Positions 1-7,031 of a stretch of DNA of 64,000 nt are shown piece after piece. The DNA lies in the NCBI GenBank assembly GCA_937978655.1, contig CALJUX010000082.1, forward strand, positions 1-64,000, given 5' to 3'. Numbering within the stretch: the first letter of the stretch is position 1; each line of letters starts with the position of its first letter. Below the pieces are notes generated by a model that made no database searches, was not told the DNA's origin, and saw only the letters and a program-made list of their open reading frames with translations. A program made the translations under genes and the position numbers. Source of the stretch: an uncultured Chromatiaceae bacterium (GTDB taxonomy: Bacteria > Pseudomonadota > Gammaproteobacteria > Enterobacterales > Alteromonadaceae).

Positions 1-4
1 CATG

Positions 5-40
5 GCGCGCATTATAGGCCGTCAGGAAAGTTACGCAAGC
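5..40 (-). promoter_or_regulatory. Stringent-type promoter reading out of the left edge
   Basis: On the minus strand a perfect TATAAT (plus-strand 11-16) is followed by a GC-rich discriminator, GCGCGCC, before the window ends. TTGCGT (33-38) sits 16 bp upstream as a weak -35. TATAAT followed by GCGC is the arrangement of rRNA P1 and many tRNA promoters, which respond to ppGpp. The transcribed gene lies outside the window, so the stable-RNA identity is inference. Confidence 0.45.
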
Positions 41-51
41 CTAAATTTGAG

Positions 52-85
52 AAAATCGGCGACAATCGTATCGTTCGCCGATTTT
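52..85. terminator. Perfect 11-bp hairpin flanked by A and T runs
   Basis: The arms AAAATCGGCGA (52-62) and TCGCCGATTTT (75-85) are exact reverse complements with a 12-nt loop. The A/T ends would give a short U run in either direction. It lies between the dcaP-like gene and the outward promoter, so it could be a back-up terminator for dcaP or a structure upstream of the next gene. Function is inferred from shape only. Confidence 0.4.
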
Positions 86-115
86 ATGCACAAACTGCTG
101 ATTAGTTCAGCAAAG

Positions 116-143
116 ACGGGCTGTTTCTGCCGAAACAGCCCGT
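116..143 (-). terminator. Terminator of the DcaP-like porin gene
   Basis: The 11-bp arms ACGGGCTGTTT (116-126) and AAACAGCCCGT (133-143) pair perfectly around a 6-nt loop, 8 bases beyond the porin stop codon. On the minus strand a short CTTT follows, so the U-tract is weak but the stem is strong. Confidence 0.7.
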
Positions 144-150
144 GTATTTA

Positions 151-1350
151 TCAGAAATCATACTTCGCAGAGAACTGGATCCGGTTTAAATCCCCGTCCA
201 GGTCCGATTCCAACACCCGGGTTGCATGACGGAACTCAACCCCTACTGACACTTTACTCGCCAACTGGTAAATCAGGTTGGCACTATAACTGGATGTGCG
301 CTCTGTTTGCGCCATCCCGGTTAAGTCGGTCGGGTTATCAATTTGCTGTGCTGAGTAAAAGACGCTTGAACGCAATTTGTCATTCCAGGCATGTTTATAT
401 GCCAGCGTGTAACCAATACTGCTGATCGCCTCTAACTGACCCGCCTTCGTCAATACCGCATCGTTGCCAGTGTTCAGACTCAGATAACGGCCAAGGCCGT
501 CGCCATAGGTTACGGCAAAACGCAGATCGTCCGTCTTCGAAACATTGACCTTACCGCTGAATGATACTCCATATCCTTGTACTGAATCGTCGATCAGTCC
601 CTGTTGCATGGATAACTGCCGGCTCAGCGCAGAGATTGTCAGTCCACCCCAGTCGGCCGTATGGTTGTACCGCACCACTAAATCCGGCGTCGAATTATCA
701 TCCGTCACAATCCGGGTACCACCTCCATTTGGCGTTACTGTAGTTTCCGGGTTCTCCACGGCAAACTGCCAGCCACCATAGGTGTAACGCACCTGAGCCT
801 GACGCACGAATACAGTGCCATCCGTAGTGCCAACAAAATCCAGACTGTCCGGCAATGCATTGGTATCCATAAAGGTGGTCCAGGTCTGGCCAAACAACCA
901 GCCGTCATAAGTTAAAAATGCATGACGGATCTCCGGTGAATAGCCATTGCTGACCCGTTGATCACCAGTGCCGGTCGTCGCCATCATGTCGAACTCAAAA
1001 CGTCCTGTGACTTTTTTGCCGTTTTCCAGCATGGTCTCGCTGCCAATAAAAAAGCGGGACTGTCTGGCATGCATATCCCAGGTCGCGGATTCGCCCGAGC
1101 CTCCGACAGGTGTCAGGCTGGGTACATAAAAATCGCGGCCGATCCCCGTGCCGATCTGGCCATCAGAAGTATCAGTCCACATCGCATCGAGTTTGACGTA
1201 GCCACCAATATTAATTTCTGTGGTGTCCCCGACTTTAAAGCCGGCTGCAGCATGCTGGCTGTAAGCCGCGCAGCAGATTGCGATGGCCACAGCTGTACGG
1301 GTAACCGAATGGCCGCTGGTGTGACCTTGTGCTTGCCGAATTTGTTGCAT
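151..1350 (-). CDS. DcaP-like trimeric outer-membrane porin
   Basis: This 399-residue protein resembles the DcaP family of outer-membrane porins, which pass small carboxylic acids and similar solutes. It has a secretion signal of about 36 residues with an unusually long polar n-region, then a mature start GFKVGD and the family motif INIGGYVKLDAMW. Alternating aromatic and polar residues indicate beta strands throughout, and the chain ends in KYDF, the terminal Phe recognised by the BAM machinery. GGAG lies 7 bases before the ATG. The N-terminal coiled coil of Acinetobacter DcaP is not apparent. It is divergent from acs, which suggests a role in uptake of acetate or a related acid; the substrate is inference. 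Confidence 0.8.
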   Translation of the reverse strand: MQQIRQAQGHTSGHSVTRTAVAIAICCAAYSQHAAAGFKVGDTTEINIGGYVKLDAMWTDTSDGQIGTGIGRDFYVPSLTPVGGSGESATWDMHARQSRFFIGSETMLENGKKVTGRFEFDMMATTGTGDQRVSNGYSPEIRHAFLTYDGWLFGQTWTTFMDTNALPDSLDFVGTTDGTVFVRQAQVRYTYGGWQFAVENPETTVTPNGGGTRIVTDDNSTPDLVVRYNHTADWGGLTISALSRQLSMQQGLIDDSVQGYGVSFSGKVNVSKTDDLRFAVTYGDGLGRYLSLNTGNDAVLTKAGQLEAISSIGYTLAYKHAWNDKLRSSVFYSAQQIDNPTDLTGMAQTERTSSYSANLIYQLASKVSVGVEFRHATRVLESDLDGDLNRIQFSAKYDF

Positions 1351-1436
1351 AGTTGTACTCCGCTACCTTGTCTGTTGATCTGTTGTGGTTTTATTTGCTC
1401 ATCAAATCTGGTAGACGAGAACCAATTGCTCAATTA

Positions 1437-1447
1437 GCCATTAGTCG
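1437..1447 (-). promoter_or_regulatory. Near-copy of the proposed CrbR operator facing dcaP
   Basis: Read on the minus strand this is CGACTAATGGC, one base different in its 10-bp core from the dyad at 1466-1475. Its centre is about 91 bp upstream of the dcaP start codon, a distance similar to that of the acs, symporter and gltA sites from their starts. Regulatory role is inferred. Confidence 0.35.
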
Positions 1448-1463
1448 AACACAGCAGCAGTTC

Positions 1464-1477
1464 TAGACTAATGTCTA
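1464..1477 (+). promoter_or_regulatory. Proposed CrbR operator upstream of acs
   Basis: TAGAC-TAAT-GTCTA is a perfect 5-bp dyad about 88 bp before the acs ATG. A possible -10 (TAGAAC, 1502-1507) would put the dyad centre near -43, a usual position for an activating LuxR-type regulator. The same GAC-TAAW-GTC core occurs upstream of the DUF4212/symporter pair. CrbR is known from Vibrio and Pseudomonas relatives to activate acs; assigning this exact site is inference. Confidence 0.5.
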
Positions 1478-1558
1478 ATTTGCCGTGGCGACGGCATTCG
1501 GTAGAACAAAGACATCAAAGAACATCAGGCGCTTGACGCCATACGGGGAAGACGAATC

Positions 1559-3508
1559 ATGACACATCCTACTTTATATCCCGTGCCGGCATCGGCCAAA
1601 GCCCGCACCTGGGCCGATAACGACACATACCTGCAAATGTATCGCGCCTCTCTGGACAATCCGGAAGCCTTCTGGGGCGAACATGGCAAACGTATCGACT
1701 GGTTCAACGCATTCAGCCGGGTGAAAGATACCAGCTTTGAACTCGGTAACGTGCATGTGAACTGGTTCAGTGATGGCACTCTGAATGCCAGCTACAACTG
1801 TCTGGATCGTCACCTGCCGGAAAAGGCAAACCAGGTTGCCTACTACTGGGAAGGTGATGAACCCGGCGTGCAAAAAGCTGTCACCTATCAGGAGCTGTAC
1901 GACGAAGTTTGCCAGCTGGCCAACGGCATGCGCGCGCTGGGTGTAGGTAAAGGTGACCGTGTCACTGTCTATCTGCCGATGATCCCACAAGCAGCAGTGG
2001 CATTACTGGCCTGTGCGCGCATCGGTGCCATTCACTCGGTGGTTTTCGCCGGTTTCTCGCCGGATGCATTAGGCAGCCGGATTGTTGACTGTGACTCCAA
2101 ACTGGTGATCACCGCGGATCAGGCCTTGCGTGGTGCCCGGCTGACCGCACTGAAAGACAACACGGACCAGGCGCTGGCGCACTTAGGCAAAGCCAACCCG
2201 GTCAAGCATGTCATTGTGGTGAAGCACGTCGGGCAGAATATTGACGAGCATCCGGGCCGCGATGTCTGGTATCACGAACTGCTGGCCGCACAGCCAAAGC
2301 ACTGTGCACCAGAAGTCATGAATGCAGAAGACCCACTGTTTATTCTCTACACCTCAGGTTCAACCGGTAAACCCAAAGGCGTATTACATACCACCGGCGG
2401 CTACCTGGTGTGGGCATCGATGACCCACCAGTATGTGTTTGATTATCACCCGGGGGACATCTATTGGTGTGCAGCAGACGTCGGCTGGGTCACAGGCCAC
2501 ACTTATATAGTGTATGGTCCATTGGCAAACGGCGCGACCAGCGTCATGTTTGAAGGGGTTCCGACTTATCCGAGTGTCAAACGTATTGCACAAATTGTTG
2601 ATAAGTATCAGGTTAATATCTTATACACCGCCCCCACAGCTATCCGTGCACTGATGGCCCACGGCACCGCGCCGGTTGAAGGCAGCACGCTGGATTCTCT
2701 GAAAGTGCTGGGCAGCGTCGGCGAACCGATCAATCCGGAAGCCTGGCATTGGTACCACGACAATGTTGGGAAAGGCAACTGCCCTATCGTCGACACCTGG
2801 TGGCAAACCGAAACCGGCGGCATTCTGATCACACCTTTACCTGGCGCGACTGCGTTAAAACCGGGTTCAGCCACCCGGCCATTCTTCGGCGTACAACCCG
2901 CCATTGTCGACAACGAAGGCAATCTGCTGGATGGCACCTGCGAAGGCAATCTGGTGTTGTTAGATAGCTGGCCTGGTCAGATGCGCTCTGTCTATGGTGA
3001 CCATGAGCGTTTTGAACAGACTTATTTCTCGACTTATAAAGGCATGTACTTCACCGGTGATGGCGCCAAACGAGACGATGATGGCTACTACTGGTTAACG
3101 GGCCGCGTCGATGACGTGCTGAACGTGTCAGGCCATCGGTTAGGCACTGCCGAAATCGAAAGTTGTCTGGTCGCGCACGAAGCCATTGCCGAAGCTGCCG
3201 TCGTTGGTTATCCACACGACCTCAAAGGTCAGGGTATTTATGTATTTATCGCGCCACGTGTCGGTGTGGAGCCCAGCGATGATCTGACCAAAGCTGTACG
3301 GGACTGGGTACGCCGGGAAATCTCTCCGATTGCTTCACCGGATTTAATCCAGTGGGCGCCGGGGTTACCAAAAACCCGCTCAGGCAAAATCATGCGCCGG
3401 ATCCTGCGTAAAATTGCCGCCAATGAACATGATTCGTTAGGCGATATCTCGACACTGGCAGATCCATCGGTGGTTGAGCATCTGATCAACAACCGTCTCA
3501 ATAAATAA
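1559..3508 (+). CDS. acs: Acetyl-CoA synthetase (AMP-forming)
   Basis: Acs converts acetate, ATP and CoA to acetyl-CoA, AMP and pyrophosphate in the cytoplasm by way of acetyl-AMP. At 649 residues it matches the roughly 650 usual for the family. Visible signatures are the N-terminal ACAS region, the P-loop-like YTSGSTGKPKGV, the WWQTETGG acetate/CoA region, the TGD and GRVDDVLNVSGHR hinge motifs, and the C-terminal PKTRSGKIMRR. Lys610 in that last motif aligns with the catalytic lysine that is silenced by reversible acetylation. GGGGAAG precedes the ATG. A strong terminator follows. It lies between a DcaP-like porin and CrbR, and a candidate CrbR dyad is in its promoter. Confidence 0.97.
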   Translation: MTHPTLYPVPASAKARTWADNDTYLQMYRASLDNPEAFWGEHGKRIDWFNAFSRVKDTSFELGNVHVNWFSDGTLNASYNCLDRHLPEKANQVAYYWEGDEPGVQKAVTYQELYDEVCQLANGMRALGVGKGDRVTVYLPMIPQAAVALLACARIGAIHSVVFAGFSPDALGSRIVDCDSKLVITADQALRGARLTALKDNTDQALAHLGKANPVKHVIVVKHVGQNIDEHPGRDVWYHELLAAQPKHCAPEVMNAEDPLFILYTSGSTGKPKGVLHTTGGYLVWASMTHQYVFDYHPGDIYWCAADVGWVTGHTYIVYGPLANGATSVMFEGVPTYPSVKRIAQIVDKYQVNILYTAPTAIRALMAHGTAPVEGSTLDSLKVLGSVGEPINPEAWHWYHDNVGKGNCPIVDTWWQTETGGILITPLPGATALKPGSATRPFFGVQPAIVDNEGNLLDGTCEGNLVLLDSWPGQMRSVYGDHERFEQTYFSTYKGMYFTGDGAKRDDDGYYWLTGRVDDVLNVSGHRLGTAEIESCLVAHEAIAEAAVVGYPHDLKGQGIYVFIAPRVGVEPSDDLTKAVRDWVRREISPIASPDLIQWAPGLPKTRSGKIMRRILRKIAANEHDSLGDISTLADPSVVEHLINNRLNK

Positions 3509-3516
3509 AGCACTGG

Positions 3517-3555
3517 AAAGACCATAGGCCGATCAAAGGCTTATGGTCTTTTTTT
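3517..3555 (+). terminator. Rho-independent terminator of acs
   Basis: The arms AAAGACCATA (3517-3526) and TATGGTCTTT (3542-3551) pair perfectly and run into a T tract, 9 bases after the acs stop. This separates acs transcription from crbR. Confidence 0.85.
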
Positions 3556-3624
3556 ACATAGACAGATCAGGGATCTCTGATTAAGCTGTGGGAGTGTTGT
3601 TAATTTCTGTCCGGGAGATCCCTA

Positions 3625-4302
3625 ATGGCCAAACTCATAGTCGCAGACGATCATCCGCTGTTTCGCAATGCCCTTATCAATGCGATAAGCAACACTTTTC
3701 CCACCACCGCCACGGTCGAGACCGATTGTTTTGAAGCAACAGTGCAGGCACTGGAACAAAATCCGGATGCCGACTTGCTGTTACTGGATTTACATATGCC
3801 TGGCAATTGCGGTTTTCTGGGCCTGATCCAGCTGCGTAAAACTTTTCCGACTATGCCTATTGTGGTGATCTCCGCCAGCGACGACCAGGATGTGATCCGG
3901 CGTGTGATGAACTTTGGCGCCTCTGCTTATGTGCCCAAGTCCGCTCATCCGGTTGACATTGGCAAAGCGCTGCATGCGGTCATGGCTGGCGACCTCTGGC
4001 TACCAGAAAAGTATCAGCATCTGCTCAAGGCAACGGCGCAGCACCATGAAGATTTAGACTTAGCCGCAAGAGTTGCCCAGCTGACCCAGCAGCAATATAA
4101 GGTGTTGTATTACCTGACCGAGGGCTGGCTGAACAAACAAATCGCCTATGATTTACATATCTCTGAGGCAACCGTAAAAGCGCATATGACGGCGATTTTC
4201 CGCAAACTCGGCGTGACCAACCGTACCCAGGTGGTGATCCAGGCACAACGTCTGCAGCTCGAAGCGCCGGTGGATCGGGATTTGTCCCGGCAAAGCAGTT
4301 AA
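3625..4302 (+). CDS. crbR: LuxR/NarL-type response regulator, CrbR-like
   Basis: This 225-residue protein has an N-terminal receiver domain (about 1-120) and a C-terminal LuxR helix-turn-helix (about 150-215). The acidic pair is ADD (residues 7-9), the phosphoacceptor is Asp55 in LLLDLHMP, and the conserved lysine is Lys105. The DNA-binding helix region reads NKQIAYDLHISEATVKAHM. GGGAG lies 7 bases before the ATG. Its position directly after acs, and near a kinase fused to an SLC5 transporter, identifies it as CrbR (ErdR in Pseudomonas), the activator of acs and acetate transport. It is 3 kb from crbS, separated by two minus-strand genes. Its stop codon overlaps that of the convergent HD-GYP gene by 4 bases. 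Confidence 0.85.
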   Translation: MAKLIVADDHPLFRNALINAISNTFPTTATVETDCFEATVQALEQNPDADLLLLDLHMPGNCGFLGLIQLRKTFPTMPIVVISASDDQDVIRRVMNFGASAYVPKSAHPVDIGKALHAVMAGDLWLPEKYQHLLKATAQHHEDLDLAARVAQLTQQQYKVLYYLTEGWLNKQIAYDLHISEATVKAHMTAIFRKLGVTNRTQVVIQAQRLQLEAPVDRDLSRQSS

Positions 4303-5855
4303 GCCAGTCCGGGAATATCGCGATGGTCGACGCTGTCGATTTGTTCTGGCGCCAAAAACTCGTGCGCAAATTGCAGATAGACCTGTTGCTCAACAAAAAT
4401 ACGGAACAGATCGGCATCAATATGCTGCTCTTTAGCCATGGTTCCGAGGATCCGCAACGATTCTGACAAGGTCCTGGCTTTTTTGTAAGGCCGGTCAGAT
4501 GCGGTCAGCGCTTCAAAAATATCAGCGATCGCCATAATTCTGGCCTGTACCGACATTTGTGCTTTACGCAAACCACGCGGATAACCACTGCCATCCATTT
4601 TCTCATGATGTCCGCCGGCATATTCCGGCACATGGCGTAAATGCTTCGGAAATGGCAGGGATTCCAGCATTTCAATAGTGATATCAATGTGACGGTTAAT
4701 CACCCGTCGCTCTTCCGGATTTAACGTGCCCCGATCCACACATAAATTACTGACTTCCGCCGGTGTCAGCACGGACTGCTCCACACCGGCAATCACCACA
4801 TGGTAACGCGCGGCGATATCCCGCACCCGCTTTTGCAGCTCCCATGACATAAACTCACCGCCGATATTGCTGTGTTGCAGGAATTTTAAATCGACCCGCA
4901 GCTGGTCCAGCTGTTCATCGCGGCTGGTCTGATCTAAAGTCTGATCCAGCAGAATGTCCCGCCTGACAATTTCAAACCGGGCTTCAACCAGAGCAATATT
5001 GTCGTGCAGGCCATGTAACTTGGTCGCCTTATCCATGACATATTCCGGCGTGGCGATTTTGCCGCAGTCATGCAGCCAGGCGGCAACCGATAATTCATGC
5101 ACATCAGCATCGGTCATGACAAAATCCGCCAGCGGGCCTTGTTGGGTCTCACTGCAGGCCTTTGCCAGTAACAGAGTGATCGCCGGTACCCGCCGGCAAT
5201 GCCCGCCGGTATAAGGTGATTTTTCATCAATTGCTTTGGCCAGCAAACGACTGAGCGCACCAAACAACTCCTCCATATCCTGCACCAGCTGTTTGTTGGT
5301 CATCACCATCGCCCCCAATGACGACAGGGCAATGACCAGACGCTGGGTTTGCGGCGGAAAAGCCTGCACCTGACCGTTGTGATCCAGGCAATTAATCAGT
5401 TGCAGCACACCGGTCACATCGCCCTGATGATCCAATAAAGGGACTGTCAGCATCGACTGGGTGCGATAACCATGGTGCTGATCAAATTCACGGACTTTTT
5501 GCTGGTTCACCAGTGGGCTGAGATAGACATCAGCAATGACCACCGGCTGCTTCTTTATCGCGGCCAGTGTCACCACGGCCCCGTCATTTGGCTTATGGTC
5601 CAGATATAACGGAATGGGCGGAAATTGCGGAGTTTGACCGGACGTACCGCCCTGATGCAAACCAAGGCTGCGATTAAATAAAGTGGCAAACTCCAGAGCA
5701 CCGGCGTTGTTCAGCCGGTAGATAGTGCCGCCATCGGCCTGACTGAGGTGTTGGGCGCTTTGCAGGATCTGTTCAAGCAATGCGGTACGGTCGGTTTGCC
5801 GGGCCAGCGCCAGGCCAATATTTACAAAGTGTTCTAACTGCTCAAGATTTTCCAC
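4299..5855 (-). CDS. GAF domain plus HD-GYP cyclic-di-GMP phosphodiesterase
   Basis: The predicted product of 518 residues has an N-terminal GAF sensor domain (about residues 1-180) and a C-terminal HD-GYP domain that would hydrolyse c-di-GMP. The HD motif is seen in AAWLHDCGKIATPEYV and the GYP motif in HHEKMDGSGYPRG, with intact metal-ligand histidines. I chose the GTG at 5855 because AAGGA lies about 9 bases upstream and the protein then begins directly at the GAF helix. The frame stays open to a TTG at 5975, but that start lies inside the perM stop-codon hairpin and would add an unlike leader. No membrane segment is seen. It is convergent with crbR, overlapping by 4 bases. The ligand is unknown. 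Confidence 0.85.
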   Translation of the reverse strand: MENLEQLEHFVNIGLALARQTDRTALLEQILQSAQHLSQADGGTIYRLNNAGALEFATLFNRSLGLHQGGTSGQTPQFPPIPLYLDHKPNDGAVVTLAAIKKQPVVIADVYLSPLVNQQKVREFDQHHGYRTQSMLTVPLLDHQGDVTGVLQLINCLDHNGQVQAFPPQTQRLVIALSSLGAMVMTNKQLVQDMEELFGALSRLLAKAIDEKSPYTGGHCRRVPAITLLLAKACSETQQGPLADFVMTDADVHELSVAAWLHDCGKIATPEYVMDKATKLHGLHDNIALVEARFEIVRRDILLDQTLDQTSRDEQLDQLRVDLKFLQHSNIGGEFMSWELQKRVRDIAARYHVVIAGVEQSVLTPAEVSNLCVDRGTLNPEERRVINRHIDITIEMLESLPFPKHLRHVPEYAGGHHEKMDGSGYPRGLRKAQMSVQARIMAIADIFEALTASDRPYKKARTLSESLRILGTMAKEQHIDADLFRIFVEQQVYLQFAHEFLAPEQIDSVDHRDIPGLA

Positions 5856-5961
5856 CGGACTTCGTCCTTGCGCTTGATTCTCCGCGACGGTTACCGCTGA
5901 GTATAGACAGAGAAGTTTTGTTGCAGACAGCCGGAGAAAAACAAAATTGTCTGTGGTCGCA

Positions 5962-5982
5962 GGGCGCCTAATCAAGGCGCCC
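5962..5982 (-). other. Hairpin enclosing the perM stop codon
   Basis: GGGCGCC (5962-5968) and GGCGCCC (5976-5982) pair perfectly, with the TGA stop of the AI-2E permease gene in the 7-nt loop. No U tract follows, so it is not a canonical terminator; it may protect the mRNA end or slow ribosomes. Confidence 0.5.
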
Positions 5983-7021
5983 GATGATTAAATTCCGCCA
6001 TAAAAATTTGCCAGAACACCATAAACAATGCCGCGACCAACGGGCCGAGCACAAAACCATTGATGCCAAATAAACTGATGCCGCCAATGGTGGAGAACAA
6101 CACCACATAATCCGGCAATTTGGTGTCACGGCCAACCAATAAAGGCCGCAGCATGTTATCGGCCAGACCAATCACCGTGGCGCCATAGACCACCAACACC
6201 GTCGCCTGTGCCCATTGCCCTGTGGCATACAGGTACAACGCCACCGGTAACCACACCAGTGCTGCCCCAATAGCTGGCAGCAAACTTAAAAATGTCATCA
6301 CCACGCCCCACAGCACCGGGGCCGGGATATCCAGCAGATAAAAAATAATACCGCCCAAAGTGCCCTGCACCAGCGCAACCACCAGATTGCCTTTCACGGT
6401 TGCCCGGGTCACTTCGGCAAATTTAGCCAGTAACAAATGTTCGCGCTCATCGCCCAGCGGCAAGGCAAGAACCAGTAAATTCAGTAATTTAGGGCCGTCA
6501 CGCAACAGGAAAAATGCCAGATACAGCATCAGCGCAATGTTCAGAAACAAACCGGCCGCATTCTGACCAATCGCCAGCATTTCACCGGCCAACACCTTAC
6601 TGGTGGTCATGGCAAAATCAGTCAGTTTTTGCCGCAAATTATCGGTATTAATCCCCACATCCTGCAGGCTGGAAACCACCGCCGGAAATGCTGATTTCAC
6701 TGCGTCGATCATTTTCGCCGGGTCGACTTCGCCACTTTGTAAACGACCATAAAAGCTGATGCCTTCCTGCACAAAAGAGGCGCCGACCGCCAGCAGTGGC
6801 AGCACCACGACCAGCACCGAACACAGCAGGGTCAGCAGCGCCATGCGGCCACGCCGCGCTGACACATGCTGCAATAGCCACTGCTGCAGCGGGTAAAAAA
6901 TCACACTGAGGGCACAGGCCCAGAATACCGCTCCCCACAGCGGTTCCAGCACCCAGCCAAACGCCAGGGTGACCACTATTAACATCCACAGAAAAAAACG
7001 TCGCTCCAGCTCTGCCCGCAT
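5972..7021 (-). CDS. AI-2E/PerM family inner-membrane permease
   Basis: The 349-residue protein has the AI-2E transporter (PerM/YdiK) pattern: paired N-terminal hydrophobic helices, a soluble middle segment rich in Gln and Val, and a C-terminal bundle containing LLPAIGAALVWLPVALYL and FGINGFVLGPLVAALF. Family members export varied solutes including ions, and the substrate cannot be told here. The ATG at 7021 is preceded by AAGGAG at 7-base spacing, so the in-frame upstream extension to 7057 is rejected. The gene starts 10 bases after the crbS stop, on the same strand, and is probably cotranscribed with crbS. Confidence 0.85.
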   Translation of the reverse strand: MRAELERRFFLWMLIVVTLAFGWVLEPLWGAVFWACALSVIFYPLQQWLLQHVSARRGRMALLTLLCSVLVVVLPLLAVGASFVQEGISFYGRLQSGEVDPAKMIDAVKSAFPAVVSSLQDVGINTDNLRQKLTDFAMTTSKVLAGEMLAIGQNAAGLFLNIALMLYLAFFLLRDGPKLLNLLVLALPLGDEREHLLLAKFAEVTRATVKGNLVVALVQGTLGGIIFYLLDIPAPVLWGVVMTFLSLLPAIGAALVWLPVALYLYATGQWAQATVLVVYGATVIGLADNMLRPLLVGRDTKLPDYVVLFSTIGGISLFGINGFVLGPLVAALFMVFWQIFMAEFNHRAP

Positions 7022-7031
7022 GCAGATCTCC

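Noticed and set aside
2..229. Open frame of 75 codons at the left edge
   Set aside because: It runs through two hairpins and into the antisense of the porin gene, with no ribosome site or recognisable sequence.
1482..1500. Sigma-54 promoter before acs (TGGCGA...TTCGG)
   Set aside because: The essential GC of the -12 element is not at the right position; a sigma-70 -10 with an upstream activator dyad fits better.
4921..4950. CTAAAGTC strings inside coding genes (also near 45700) as CrbR sites
   Set aside because: They lack the paired GAC/GTC arms and lie deep in coding sequence.
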